DNA of 64,000 nucleotides, taken from CBDBDZ01 sp965204215 (GTDB taxonomy: Bacteria; Pseudomonadota; Gammaproteobacteria; Pseudomonadales; GM7GCV1). The position numbers and the translations under genes are program-made. Under the pieces are notes generated by a model that saw only the letters and a program-made list of their open reading frames with translations, was not told the origin of the DNA and ran no database searches. Shown piece by piece: positions 41,180-51,170 of this stretch (its first letter is position 1; each line of letters opens with the position of its first letter). Location: the NCBI GenBank assembly GCA_965204215.1, contig CBDBDZ010000014.1, positions 1,116,001 through 1,180,000 of the forward strand. Reading direction: 5' to 3'.

Positions 41180-43888
41180 ATGATTCCTGAATCAGAGGAA
41201 ATTATCTCTGCTCCATTATTTGTAGATACACGAAAGTTTGCAGTAGATTTAGCTGCATCGGACAATAAAATTATTACATTTCAGAATGCCTTACAGGCAG
41301 GGCAAAAGCGTATTGATGAGCATTTTTTGCAAGGTGAAGATATAGGTAATTTACTTAATCAGCGCTCGTTACTTATTGATTTTTTGTTGCAACATGCATG
41401 GCTAAATTGTAAATTGAATAGTACAAATGCGGTATTGGTAGCCGTTGGTGGCTATGGTCGAGCGGAATTACACCCTTTCTCAGACATTGATATTTTAATT
41501 TTGCATGAGCTTAACAATGGCGCCTCTGAGGCTGTTCAGCAGTTTATTACATTACTTTGGGATATAGGTTTAAATGTGGGACATAGTTTTCGCAATATTA
41601 AACAATGTGTTAAATTGGCAAAAGAGGATATTACGGTCATGACCAATTTGCTTGAGTCCAGGGTTTTAATCGGCAATCGGGAGTTATACCAAAACCTGTG
41701 GGCTACGATTGAATATAAAAAAATATGGCAAAGTCCCGATTTTATTAAGGCAAAATTAGGAGAACAGGTCAATCGCCATCAAAAATTTGGCGATATTGAA
41801 TACGATTTAGAGCCCAATGTAAAAGAGTCGCCTGGCGGTTTGCGTGATATCCAAATGATATACTGGGTAGCAAAACGCCATTTTAACTTAAAAAATATTA
41901 ACGAATTGTACCGGCACTATTTTGCAACGGAAGAAGAATTAAACAGTTTACAGCAGGGGATGCGGTTTTTATGGAAAGTGCGTTACGCATTACATTTAAA
42001 TGCAGGAAGGGAGCAAGATAAGTTGAGTTTTGAATGGCAAAAAGTGATAGCAAAGGATTTTAATTATACCGATAATAACAAAAAATTAGCCGTTGAGCAG
42101 TTTATGCAAAGTTACTATCGTAATGTCATGGTGCTTCGCGAACTCAATGATGTATTAACCCAACACCTTGCTAATACGGTAGATAAAAAAATTAAACGTA
42201 TTAAGGTAAAAGCCATTAACGAGCGTTTTCAATTGCGCGGTTCTCAACTGGAAACTGTGTATGACAAGGTGTTTTTAGAACAGCCTTCAGCCTTGCTCGA
42301 AGTTTTTGTATTACACGCTAGTGAAACTGTTGTTAAATCCATTTCGGCAGATACCATCCGCCAAATACGCAAGTATGGCTATTTAATTGATGATTCCTTT
42401 CGCCAAAGTCAATATAACCGCGAATTATTTTTAACGCTGATTCGCAGTTCCCATCAGCTTTCAACCACATTGCAGCGTATGTCTCGCTACGCTATTTTAG
42501 GGCGTTATATTCCCGAGTTTGGAATGATCGTAGGACAGTCACAATTTGATTTATTTCACGCTTTTCCTGTGGATGTGCACACTTTAAAATTAATTGCCAA
42601 TATTCGTCAATTTGGCGTGCCGTATTTAAGTCAATCCTTTCCCATTTGCTCTAATATTTACCGAAATTTATCGCGTCCAGAATTGTTGATATTGGCAGGG
42701 CTATTCCACGATATTGGTAAAGGAAGGGGGGGCGATCATTCAGAAATTGGAGCGATGATTATTACAAACTTTGCCCAAAGCCATGGTTATAGCAATAACG
42801 ATGTGGAGCTACTTGGTTGGTTAGTTGCCAATCATTTACTGATGTCATCCGTTGCTCAGCGTGAAGATATCAATGATCCGCAAGTCATTCAACAGTTTGC
42901 CAAATTGATGAAAACCGAAGAGCGGTTAAATTTGTTGTTTGTACTTACTGTGGCGGATATTCGTGCGACAAACCCTTCGCTTTGGAATAGCTATCGCTCA
43001 AGTTTGCTGCGCCAGCTCTATATGTATTGCCGCGAAGAATTGCGCTCTCAAGCAAGGTTTAATCAGCATCAGGATGCCGACTATATCAAAAATAATTTAG
43101 TGTTCGATGTCAAAGCTTTGGTATTGAAGAGCTTGAGTGAAAAAGCAAAAAATAATAGCCTTTGTAAAGACTTATTAGCACATATTGATGACAGCTATTT
43201 TTTACGCCAAAAAATAGAAAATATTGTATGGCATTTGGAGACTATTGCAAAAACGGCAAAAATATCAAAAACACAAAATAGCTTTTCAGCTCTAAAGGCG
43301 TTTAAGGGGAAGGCTTTGGCAGAAAGCCACGCACTTATTTTAACACCGCATGAAAAAAACTATACCTTTGTTGCTTTGGTAACTGCGGCAGAAAAAATGG
43401 GGCTAAATATTGTTGAGGCGCAGATTTATCGGGTTGAAGCTATTGGTTACAAATTGAGTTGTTTTGCCTTATTGGACGCTAACATGCAACCGCTCAATCA
43501 CTTTAAACGTATTAGTCAACAGTTGATTAAAAAAATTAATGATAATTTAAAGCAAGATATTATTCAACTGGCAAAACCTGATATTCATATTTCCCGGCAA
43601 TTAAAGCAATTTAAAGTACCCACTCAAGTTGCTATTACACCTATGGATTGTGGGGCTTTAATTGATGTGTCCACTGCCGATAGACCAGGACTGCTGGCAA
43701 CAATAGCAAGAGCTTTTGTAGCGTTGGGGTTGAGGTTAATTTCAGCCAAGATCACCACTTTAGGTGAACGTGTTGAAGATGCTTTTTATGTTTTGGATAG
43801 GAATACCAACGGCGATATAGACAATAGCAGGTATTCAGATATTATAGAACTTATTACTCAACGAGTTGATCAGCAAGTAAAACAATGA
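41180..43888 (+). CDS. glnD: Bifunctional uridylyltransferase/uridylyl-removing enzyme GlnD
   Basis: A 902-residue protein. Nucleotidyltransferase domain with GGYGRAELHPFSDIDILI (about 93-110), GlnD linker region, HD hydrolase domain with FHDIGKGRGGDHSEIGAMI, and two C-terminal ACT domains (from about 715, and TADRPGLLATIARAF near 832). It adds UMP to and removes it from the PII protein in response to glutamine, controlling nitrogen assimilation. Full length and intact. Confidence 0.96.
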   Translation: MIPESEEIISAPLFVDTRKFAVDLAASDNKIITFQNALQAGQKRIDEHFLQGEDIGNLLNQRSLLIDFLLQHAWLNCKLNSTNAVLVAVGGYGRAELHPFSDIDILILHELNNGASEAVQQFITLLWDIGLNVGHSFRNIKQCVKLAKEDITVMTNLLESRVLIGNRELYQNLWATIEYKKIWQSPDFIKAKLGEQVNRHQKFGDIEYDLEPNVKESPGGLRDIQMIYWVAKRHFNLKNINELYRHYFATEEELNSLQQGMRFLWKVRYALHLNAGREQDKLSFEWQKVIAKDFNYTDNNKKLAVEQFMQSYYRNVMVLRELNDVLTQHLANTVDKKIKRIKVKAINERFQLRGSQLETVYDKVFLEQPSALLEVFVLHASETVVKSISADTIRQIRKYGYLIDDSFRQSQYNRELFLTLIRSSHQLSTTLQRMSRYAILGRYIPEFGMIVGQSQFDLFHAFPVDVHTLKLIANIRQFGVPYLSQSFPICSNIYRNLSRPELLILAGLFHDIGKGRGGDHSEIGAMIITNFAQSHGYSNNDVELLGWLVANHLLMSSVAQREDINDPQVIQQFAKLMKTEERLNLLFVLTVADIRATNPSLWNSYRSSLLRQLYMYCREELRSQARFNQHQDADYIKNNLVFDVKALVLKSLSEKAKNNSLCKDLLAHIDDSYFLRQKIENIVWHLETIAKTAKISKTQNSFSALKAFKGKALAESHALILTPHEKNYTFVALVTAAEKMGLNIVEAQIYRVEAIGYKLSCFALLDANMQPLNHFKRISQQLIKKINDNLKQDIIQLAKPDIHISRQLKQFKVPTQVAITPMDCGALIDVSTADRPGLLATIARAFVALGLRLISAKITTLGERVEDAFYVLDRNTNGDIDNSRYSDIIELITQRVDQQVKQ

Positions 43889-44538
43889 ATAAAAGACAAA
43901 GTGCGAGCTTTATTGATAGCAAGCTACAAGAGTTATATCCTGAAACACCAATACCACTGAGTCATAAAGACCCCTATACTTTGCTGGTAGCTGTATTGCT
44001 ATCGGCTCAATGTACCGATGAGCGGGTCAATCAAATCACTCCTGCATTATTTGAATTGGCTGACAATCCGCAAGATATGGCAAAGCAATCTGTCGATGCG
44101 GTTTACAGCATTATTAAACCTTGCGGATTAGCCCCGCAGAAATCCAAAGCCATTGTTAAATTGTCAACCATCCTGGTTGAGCAATACCATTCAATAGTAC
44201 CAGAGGATATAGCAATGTTAGAAACATTGCCCGGTGTAGGGCATAAAACTGCCAGTGTGGTAATGTCTCAAGCCTTTGGCGTTCCTGCATTTGCGGTAGA
44301 TACTCATATTCATCGTTTGGCGCAGCGCTGGCGTTTGACCGATGGCAGTAGCGTAATGCGCACAGAGCGCGACTTAAAGCGTTTGTTCCCTGTTGAACGC
44401 TGGAATGAATTACATTTGCAAATTATTTATTACGGTAGAGAATATTGCCAGGCACGCAGTTGTTTTGGGTTACAGTGCCCAATTTGCAGTGTTGTTAATG
44501 AGGGGAGAATTAGGCCGATAAAGGCACGAAAAGCGTGA
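43885..44538 (+). CDS. nth: Endonuclease III-like DNA glycosylase/AP lyase
   Basis: A 217-residue protein with the helix-hairpin-helix LETLPGVGHKTASVVMSQAFG (Lys of GHKTA is the catalytic lysine) and the Asp in FAVDTHIHRLA. It removes oxidised pyrimidines. The C-terminal cysteine loop is EYCQARSCFGLQCPIC: four Cys with spacing 4-4-2, not the usual 6-2-5 of the 4Fe-4S cluster. This looks like the subfamily with a CxARGHDxxxCxIC-type loop. It overlaps glnD by 4 bases. Confidence 0.9.
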   Translation: MNKRQSASFIDSKLQELYPETPIPLSHKDPYTLLVAVLLSAQCTDERVNQITPALFELADNPQDMAKQSVDAVYSIIKPCGLAPQKSKAIVKLSTILVEQYHSIVPEDIAMLETLPGVGHKTASVVMSQAFGVPAFAVDTHIHRLAQRWRLTDGSSVMRTERDLKRLFPVERWNELHLQIIYYGREYCQARSCFGLQCPICSVVNEGRIRPIKARKA

Positions 44539-44606
44539 TAAAATTAAAATCTTTTTTTAATGCAGTAATTGTACAAAACTACCTGGTCTCCACATAAACC
44601 CAGATT

Positions 44607-45755
44607 ATGCCAGAAGCCTATATAGTTGATGCCTTGCGCACCCCAACGGGAAAACGTAAGGGCAGTTTAAGTCATATTCACGGTGCTGATTTAGGAGCAC
44701 AGGTCATTAAGCATATTGTCGAGCGCAATGCTATTCCAGACGATGAATACGACGATGTTATCTTTGGATGCGTTGATACCGTTGGTTCACTAGCTGGCGA
44801 TATTGCCAGAACCTGTTGGCTAGTAGCAGGCTTGTCTGATGCCGTGCCAGGTACTACTATAGATAGACAATGTGGTTCTTCCCAACAAGCAGTACATTTT
44901 GCTGCACAAGCTATTATGTCTGGCACCCAAGATGTTATTTTAGCAGGAGGTGTGCAAACCATGACACAAATCCCCATAAGTTCGGCAATGACATTAGCAA
45001 CAGATTTAGGATTTGCTGATCCTTTTACGGGTTCTCAAGGTTGGGTGGAACGCTATGGTGATATTCCCCCCACTCAATTCAAATCGGCGCAGATGATTGC
45101 CGATAAATGGGGCTTTAGTCGCAAAAGTTTGGAAGAGTATGCGTTAGAGTCTCACCGCAGAGCATTACATGCTATTGAGAACAATTATTTTGCACGTGAA
45201 ATTCTACCTTTAGAAGAGTTAGCTGTCGATGAAACTCCGCGTCAGTCCACACTGGAAAAAATGGCAGAATTAAACTATTTGTTTGGATGCGATAAAGTTA
45301 CCGCTGCTGTTTCCAGTCAAACAGCAGATGCATCCAGCGCTGTTTTATTAGTATCTGAACAGGCTTTGAAACGCTATCACTTAACACCCAGAGCCAGAAT
45401 CCATCATATGAGTGTACGTGCCGATGACCCAATTTGGATGTTAACTGCACCCATTAGTGCCACCGAACACGCTCTCAAAAAATCAGGAATGCAAATTAAT
45501 GATATTGACCTGGTTGAAATTAACGAAGCTTTTGCCAGTGTAGCTATGGCATGGTTAAAAGAGACAGGTTACCCTCATAAGCAAACCAACGTCAATGGTG
45601 GTGCTATTGCTTTAGGTCATCCGCTAGGTGCTACTGGTACAAAATTAATGACTACACTATTGCATGAATTAGAACGAATCAATGCCCGTTATGGATTGCA
45701 AACCATGTGTGAAGGCGGTGGTCAGGCTAATGTAACCATTATTGAACGCTTATAA
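44607..45755 (+). CDS. Acetyl-CoA acetyltransferase/thiolase (steroid-degradation FadA5/6-like)
   Basis: A 382-residue thiolase. Nucleophilic Cys in TTIDRQCGSSQQAVHFAAQ (about residue 92), His in NGGAIALGHPLGATG, and C-terminal Cys in LQTMCEGGGQANVTII. Thiolases with this 'RQCGSSQQAVHFAAQ' box act in beta-oxidation of steroid or branched side chains in many bacteria. The adjacent SDR supports a beta-oxidation-type pair. The substrate cannot be fixed from the sequence. Confidence 0.88.
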   Translation: MPEAYIVDALRTPTGKRKGSLSHIHGADLGAQVIKHIVERNAIPDDEYDDVIFGCVDTVGSLAGDIARTCWLVAGLSDAVPGTTIDRQCGSSQQAVHFAAQAIMSGTQDVILAGGVQTMTQIPISSAMTLATDLGFADPFTGSQGWVERYGDIPPTQFKSAQMIADKWGFSRKSLEEYALESHRRALHAIENNYFAREILPLEELAVDETPRQSTLEKMAELNYLFGCDKVTAAVSSQTADASSAVLLVSEQALKRYHLTPRARIHHMSVRADDPIWMLTAPISATEHALKKSGMQINDIDLVEINEAFASVAMAWLKETGYPHKQTNVNGGAIALGHPLGATGTKLMTTLLHELERINARYGLQTMCEGGGQANVTIIERL

Positions 45756-45771
45756 TTTTTTGAGGTTATTT

Positions 45772-46659
45772 ATGAATGCTATGTGTGACAATAGAACAGT
45801 TATCATAACGGGAGCAGGCGGTGGTTTGGGACGCTCTCACGCCCTGGCTTTTGCAGCAGCAGGTGCAAATGTTGTGGTGAATGATATTAACGAAGCGGCG
45901 GCACAAGAGGTTGTAGATAACATTCATTCGCAAGGCGGAACGGCATCTGTTACTTTGTTTGATATTACTAATTATGATCAATGCTTTAATGCCGTTGACA
46001 AGACTGTTAAGCTTTATGGTGACTTACATATTGTGGTAAACAATGCGGGCATTAACCGCGACAGAATGTTTGCATCGATGACTGAACAGGAGTGGGACGC
46101 TATTATGAGCGTGCATTTAAAAGGTCATTTTTGCCTAAGCTCTAACGCTGTTCAGTACTGGCGTGCTCAGGTTAAATCTGGCAATCAGGTGCCTGCTAGA
46201 ATTATTAATACGACTTCTGGTGCAGGGTTGCAAGGATCAATAGGTCAGTCGAATTATGCTGCTGCCAAAGCAGGGATTGCGGCTTTAACATTGAATCAAT
46301 CTGCTGAGTTAGAGCGTTACGGTATTACAGCGAATGCCATAGCACCAGCTGCCAGAACGGGAATGACAACTGCTGTTGAGTCGATGGCAGAGCGAATGGC
46401 AAAACCTGAAGACGGCAGTTTTGATTATTGGTCATCAGATAATGTCTCGCCCTTATTGGTTTGGTTGGGTTCGGCTTATTCAAGTGGTGTTACAGGGCGA
46501 ATTTTTGAAGTTGAAGGCGGTAAAATATCGATTGCCGATGGTTGGCGCACCACTGAGGGTGTTGATAAGGGTGCACAGTGGCAACCAGAAGAAATTGGTG
46601 CTGCTATGACAGATTTGTTAAACAGAGAAATTCCTGCCCAAAAAGTCTACGGTTCTTAG
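45772..46659 (+). CDS. Short-chain dehydrogenase/reductase
   Basis: From the ATG at 45772 the protein is 295 residues (MNAMCDNRTVIITGAGGGLGRSH). Rossmann TGAGGGLG, NNAGI, catalytic Ser in INTTSGAG and Tyr-x-x-x-Lys in SNYAAAKAG. The C-terminal part resembles 17-beta-HSD/FabG-like enzymes paired with thiolases. It probably oxidises a 3-hydroxyacyl-CoA-type or steroid alcohol with NAD(P). It lies 17 bases after the thiolase stop. Confidence 0.87.
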   Translation: MNAMCDNRTVIITGAGGGLGRSHALAFAAAGANVVVNDINEAAAQEVVDNIHSQGGTASVTLFDITNYDQCFNAVDKTVKLYGDLHIVVNNAGINRDRMFASMTEQEWDAIMSVHLKGHFCLSSNAVQYWRAQVKSGNQVPARIINTTSGAGLQGSIGQSNYAAAKAGIAALTLNQSAELERYGITANAIAPAARTGMTTAVESMAERMAKPEDGSFDYWSSDNVSPLLVWLGSAYSSGVTGRIFEVEGGKISIADGWRTTEGVDKGAQWQPEEIGAAMTDLLNREIPAQKVYGS

Positions 46660-46667
46660 TTCCAGAT

Positions 46668-48761
46668 TTAACGGTTTAGTTCATCAAATACGATGACTCT
46701 ATCTGCTAAATTTAGAGTGTCTTGACGATGTGCAATAATCACTCGGGTAATGGATAAATCGCTGATAAATTGATTGATACAGCGTTCAGTTTCTATGTCT
46801 AAATGGCTGGTAGCTTCATCCATAAACATAATTTTAGGGTCTCGATACAAGGCTCTTGCCAATAGCAAGCGTTGTTGTTGTCCACCTGACAGTGATGACC
46901 CCATATCGCCAATCAAGGTATGTAAACCCATCGGCATGGAAACGATATCATCCCATATTTGGGCTTGTTTACAGACTTTTTCAACTTTATCCAGATCAAT
47001 ATGCTCATCAAAAAAGCAGATGTTGTTGACCAATGTGCCGCTTAACAGGCTATCGTTTTGCATCACTACACCAATGTGATTCCTGAATACTTGTAAGCCT
47101 AGCCGTTGTAATGGTATGTCGTCAATCAATACATTGCCACTATCGGGTTCCAATAAACCAATCATCACTTTTAATAGCGTACTTTTGCCACAGCCCGACA
47201 CCCCACTGATGGCGACACATTCACCTGGTTGGATAGCTAAATTGACATGATTCAAAATACTGTTGTCACTACCATCGTATTGAAAGCAAACATCATCCAG
47301 TCGAATAGCACCTGAAATCGTTCGTTCTGTAGTGCTGTATTCTTGTATCAAATGTTTTTCTTCATCCTGAAATACAATATCGGCAATACGCTGTAAATGC
47401 AGTTTCAACATGTACATACTGGTGGCATTAACCAGCAAGTTTTGTGCTTGAGTCGAAAATCGCCTGGCAAACACCAAAAACGCATATAACATGCCAACAG
47501 ACAATGCATTATTTAATAATTCATGCCCCCCTACCCAAATAATAGCAACAATCTGTAAACCGACAATACTGCCCTGCATGGTCTGAAATACAATCTTGAT
47601 TTTATTGAGTTTGATGCTGGCATTCAATGAGTTAGCAAAATAGTTTAGCCAGGTACTGTGACGATAGCTTTCACGGCCAAACAATTTAACAGGTTGCATG
47701 GCACGCAGGCTCTCCAGAAAAAAGGTACTCTCTTTGGCACCTTTCATAATTTCTTCTTCAGCAATCCGTTTTAATGGTCGCAATAGTGTTAGTTGAATCA
47801 GCGTATAAAGTAAAGTAGCCCCCAGTGCAATCAACGTCAGTTTTACGTTGTAAAAAAACATCACTGTAAGAGTGATTATCAGCATAATACCATCCAGAAC
47901 GCCGCTGACAAAGCCACTGGATAACATCTCTTGTATAGCTTGAATGGAACCAAATCGCGACTGAATATCACCTACATGACGCTTGTTAAAATAACTCATT
48001 GGCAAATACAACATATGGCTGAACAGGCGACTGCCCATTGCCATATTAAGGATACTGCCAAGGTATAAGATTACCCAAGACCTTGCGCCACTCACCAAAT
48101 TTTCAAATAACACCAGTCCACCAAATGCAATACCCAGTACAAACAGCAAGTCATAATCCGAGGCTGGAAACACCTTGTCTATGACCAGTTGCATATGATA
48201 GGGGGCTATCAATATAAAGGCTTGTAATGCCAGTGACATCAAAAATATTTGAGTCAGGCTTGTCCATAATCCATCCATGCTTGACCAGAAATCAAGCAAG
48301 CGCAATTTGCGAATTTCTTTTTTTGCCTGAAACGATTGATTGGGCAAAAACTCAATCACCACTCCGGAAAAGGACTGTGATAGTTCATCCATTGATACCA
48401 CCACCTTGCCACGAGCAGGGTCGTGAATGGTGACATTGTTTTTAGTGAAGGATTTCAAAACCACATAGTGGTCTAAATCCCAATGCAAAATACAGGGTAA
48501 TGTCAAGTAGGAAAGATGCTCAATTTCGATACGTGAAGAACGTGTAGACAAGTTGAGTTTACTTGCCATATCCATAATTTCACGAACACTGCTGCCGCGC
48601 AAGCTGACAGGGTAACGCTGCCGGAGTGTGACCAAATCAATTTCATGTCCATAATAGTTTAAAATCATTGCCAGAGCGGTTTGACCACACTCGGTTACCT
48701 CTGACTGCAATAAAACAGGAAGCTTGCGCCCCCATGCGAAGTGCAAGCTATTTAGATTCAA
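46668..48761 (-). CDS. Bacteriocin ABC transporter with N-terminal C39 peptidase
   Basis: A 697-residue peptidase-containing ABC transporter. C39 domain (1-130) with Cys25 (SEVTECGQTALAMI), His98 (LDHYVVLK) and Asp114 (IHDPARG). Six-helix membrane domain (about 165-430). Nucleotide-binding domain with SGVSGCGKST, signature LSGGQQQR and IMFMDEATSHLD. It should cut double-glycine leaders and export the peptide with the HlyD adaptor and an outer-membrane TolC protein not in this window. It overlaps the HlyD gene by 4 bases. Confidence 0.95.
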   Translation of the reverse strand: MNLNSLHFAWGRKLPVLLQSEVTECGQTALAMILNYYGHEIDLVTLRQRYPVSLRGSSVREIMDMASKLNLSTRSSRIEIEHLSYLTLPCILHWDLDHYVVLKSFTKNNVTIHDPARGKVVVSMDELSQSFSGVVIEFLPNQSFQAKKEIRKLRLLDFWSSMDGLWTSLTQIFLMSLALQAFILIAPYHMQLVIDKVFPASDYDLLFVLGIAFGGLVLFENLVSGARSWVILYLGSILNMAMGSRLFSHMLYLPMSYFNKRHVGDIQSRFGSIQAIQEMLSSGFVSGVLDGIMLIITLTVMFFYNVKLTLIALGATLLYTLIQLTLLRPLKRIAEEEIMKGAKESTFFLESLRAMQPVKLFGRESYRHSTWLNYFANSLNASIKLNKIKIVFQTMQGSIVGLQIVAIIWVGGHELLNNALSVGMLYAFLVFARRFSTQAQNLLVNATSMYMLKLHLQRIADIVFQDEEKHLIQEYSTTERTISGAIRLDDVCFQYDGSDNSILNHVNLAIQPGECVAISGVSGCGKSTLLKVMIGLLEPDSGNVLIDDIPLQRLGLQVFRNHIGVVMQNDSLLSGTLVNNICFFDEHIDLDKVEKVCKQAQIWDDIVSMPMGLHTLIGDMGSSLSGGQQQRLLLARALYRDPKIMFMDEATSHLDIETERCINQFISDLSITRVIIAHRQDTLNLADRVIVFDELNR

Positions 48762-49999
48762 GGTCTTTTGCTCATACTTAAAATCGGTTCAAACAGCCAT
48801 TCAAACAAGGTTCTGCGGTCTCTGATGATTTCAGCATCCAATAACATCCCGGTTTGCAAGGGCACTTGATCGCCATAAGCGCGGATAAATTGAGTGTCCA
48901 ACAGTGCTCTAACCCGATAAACCGGTTCATTAAAAACCAGCTGAATTGGTAAGGTTTCAGCAACCATAACGGTTGCGGATATTTCATCAATTGTGGCAGA
49001 ATAAGCCCCAAATTTTTGATAAGGGTAAGCGTGAAAACGTAATAATACCTGTTGCCCCAATACCAGAAAGCCCCTGGCTCGGGTTGGCACATAGAGTTCG
49101 GCATATAGTTGTCCACTATCTGGCAAAATTGTCATAATGGGCTTGGTGGCGGGTATAAAGTTGCCTGGTTCATAGACAATATTGCTGACAATACCATCGA
49201 CCGATGCTTTTATTTGTTGACCAAGTTGTGCATTGGCTTCAATCAGTTGCATTTCCAGATTAGCCAAATGTTGTTGAGTTTCTAACTGGCGGATTTGGTG
49301 CTGGTTGGGTAGGTGTTGCAATTGCTGTTGTTGAGACTCAAGCCGCGCCTGCAATTGGGCAATGTCTTTGTTAATCGCACTAAGTTGCATCGTACTGGAT
49401 AATAGCTGACGTTGTTTTTCATCCAAAGTAACCTGAGAGGTATGATTGCTGTCCAATAGCTTCTGTTGACTGGATAATTGGCGTTGCAGTAATTGAACAT
49501 CCTCAGACTGATGTGCTTGTTGTTCTGTGGACAGCGCAATTTGTTCTTGAATATTTTGAATATCGGTTTGAATGGTTTGCAATTCATTGCTGAATAATTG
49601 GTTTTGCTCAGTTATGCGTTGTTTTTGAAAATTGATGAGTTGCGTAATCTGCTCAATGCGCCCTTCGTTAAAGTCGCTGTAACTGCCAATGCTATGTGCG
49701 CTTCGAAGATTCAGTAATACCTCTCCTTTTTTTACCCTATCACCTTCTGCAACATGAAAAGTATCGACAACGCCGCCTGAGCCTGAAAAAATCCTGGTAT
49801 AGCCATCAGACGGAATCAATACCCCTGTAACGACTTCGGTCTGTGAATAATGCCCCCAGCGTAAAAAGGCAAACAAGCAAATCAGAAAAGCAACAATAAA
49901 AAGCGAGAAATTGCGGTAGGGTAATTTGCCAATGTGTAAAACTTTCCCAGCTTCTGATTGTAAAAATGATGCTATTGCTTCCTTTCTATACAGTTCCAT
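48758..49999 (-). CDS. HlyD/CvaA-type membrane fusion protein for bacteriocin export
   Basis: A 413-residue adaptor: cytoplasmic N-terminus MELYRKEAIASF, one membrane helix (about 29-47), lipoyl half-motifs around GVVDTFHVAEGDRVKKGEVLL, a long Gln-rich coiled-coil hairpin (110-260), and a beta-barrel C-terminal domain (LYVPTRARGFLVLGQQVLLRFHAYPYQKFG). Matches CvaA-like proteins that link a peptide-exporting ABC transporter to TolC. A truncated second copy of its start lies at 52925-53199. Confidence 0.93.
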   Translation of the reverse strand: MELYRKEAIASFLQSEAGKVLHIGKLPYRNFSLFIVAFLICLFAFLRWGHYSQTEVVTGVLIPSDGYTRIFSGSGGVVDTFHVAEGDRVKKGEVLLNLRSAHSIGSYSDFNEGRIEQITQLINFQKQRITEQNQLFSNELQTIQTDIQNIQEQIALSTEQQAHQSEDVQLLQRQLSSQQKLLDSNHTSQVTLDEKQRQLLSSTMQLSAINKDIAQLQARLESQQQQLQHLPNQHQIRQLETQQHLANLEMQLIEANAQLGQQIKASVDGIVSNIVYEPGNFIPATKPIMTILPDSGQLYAELYVPTRARGFLVLGQQVLLRFHAYPYQKFGAYSATIDEISATVMVAETLPIQLVFNEPVYRVRALLDTQFIRAYGDQVPLQTGMLLDAEIIRDRRTLFEWLFEPILSMSKRP

Positions 50000-50080
50000 A
50001 ACAGAAGGTCTTTAATTATCTTTCGATTGCTCAGTATTCTTAGCATTAACAAAACTTAAAATCCTTAATTTGTAAGGAAA

Positions 50081-51170
50081 CGCACATTCAACTCATAAGT
50101 GCACATTGGTTAGAAAAAATAAGTTTATCTTGAGTTAGCTCAAGAAATACCTGCCAAGGGGTTTTGTACCCCAAGCATTTACGTGGTCGATTATTAATTT
50201 TATCAACCGCATTAAATACCTCGGTAGTGGTTACTTTATCTAATGCCATGCCCTTAGGAAAATAACGTCTAAGCAACCCATTGCTTTGTTCGTTTAAGCC
50301 CCTCTCCCAACTATGATAAGGCCTAGCAAAATAGCCTTTACAATCGAGCTTTTCGGCAATGATATTATGGGCTGAGAACTCACGACCATTATCATAGGTT
50401 ATCGTGTGGACATAATCCCTAAAAGTAGCTAAAAGAGTGATAACTGCGGCGCTTGTTAGCTCTGCTGTCTTACGGGCAATTGGCATAGCTAGATAAAGTC
50501 GACTACGCCGCTCTGCTAGTGTAACGATAGCTCCTTTATGGCCTTTACCAATAACCGTGTCCGCTTCCCAATCGCCTAATCGGCTTTTTTTATCAACAAT
50601 AGAGGGGCGTTCTTCAATATCAATCCGATTGGGGATACGGCCTCTATAATCGTTCTTACCATAGCGTTTGCGGTTCTTTTTAGAGGCATGACTCAAATGC
50701 CGATAAAGATTGCCTCCCTTGGCTTTATCGGCATAAATAAAGCGATAGACACTTTCATGATGAATACTAATGCCTTGCTCCATCTTGAGAATGGCGCAAA
50801 TAATCTCAGGACTCCAGTCTATCTTCAACTTCTTAATAATAAAATCTTGAATCGATTTTGTTAGCTTTATTGACTTTGTCTTCATTTGATGTCGTTGCTG
50901 AGCTTTCTCATGAGCCTGCTTAAAACGGTAACCATTCAAGCCAGTATTGCGCTTCAATTCACGACCTATCGTTGTATGGTGACGACCCATACTTTTTGCT
51001 ATCGATGAATTGCTAAATCCGCTTCGTTTCATGGTGTAAATGTGGTATCTTTCGTTGTCGGTTAATTGTATATATCGTGTGGTCATTGCATCACCTTTAA
51101 GTTTTTCGACGAACTGCATTATACAGTTAATCGACTTTTTTAAGATGTGCACTTATTATGCGAACTTAGG
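50081..51170 (-). mobile_element. IS30-family insertion sequence
   Basis: 1090 bp. The ends form 26-bp imperfect inverted repeats (18 of 26 match) that share ATAAGTGCACAT. It is flanked by the 3-bp direct repeat AAA (50078-50080 and 51171-51173). The uninterrupted sequence exists in the second copy of the duplication around 53272-53290, which confirms the insertion point and the target duplication. It carries one complete IS30-type transposase and truncates a membrane-protein gene. Confidence 0.93.
50088..51086 (-). CDS. IS30-family transposase
   Basis: From the ATG at 51086 (MTTRYIQLTDNERYHIYTMK) the protein is 332 residues, usual for IS30; AAAGGTGAT just upstream is a good ribosome binding site. 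N-terminal HTH (GFSNSSIAKSMGRHHTTIGRELKRNTG). DDE core with Asp in GDWEADTVIG, Asp in ITYDNGREF and Glu in WERGLNEQSNGLLR. The family tends to use linear or circular intermediates and short target duplications. Intact, so possibly active. Confidence 0.95.
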   Translation of the reverse strand: MTTRYIQLTDNERYHIYTMKRSGFSNSSIAKSMGRHHTTIGRELKRNTGLNGYRFKQAHEKAQQRHQMKTKSIKLTKSIQDFIIKKLKIDWSPEIICAILKMEQGISIHHESVYRFIYADKAKGGNLYRHLSHASKKNRKRYGKNDYRGRIPNRIDIEERPSIVDKKSRLGDWEADTVIGKGHKGAIVTLAERRSRLYLAMPIARKTAELTSAAVITLLATFRDYVHTITYDNGREFSAHNIIAEKLDCKGYFARPYHSWERGLNEQSNGLLRRYFPKGMALDKVTTTEVFNAVDKINNRPRKCLGYKTPWQVFLELTQDKLIFSNQCALMS

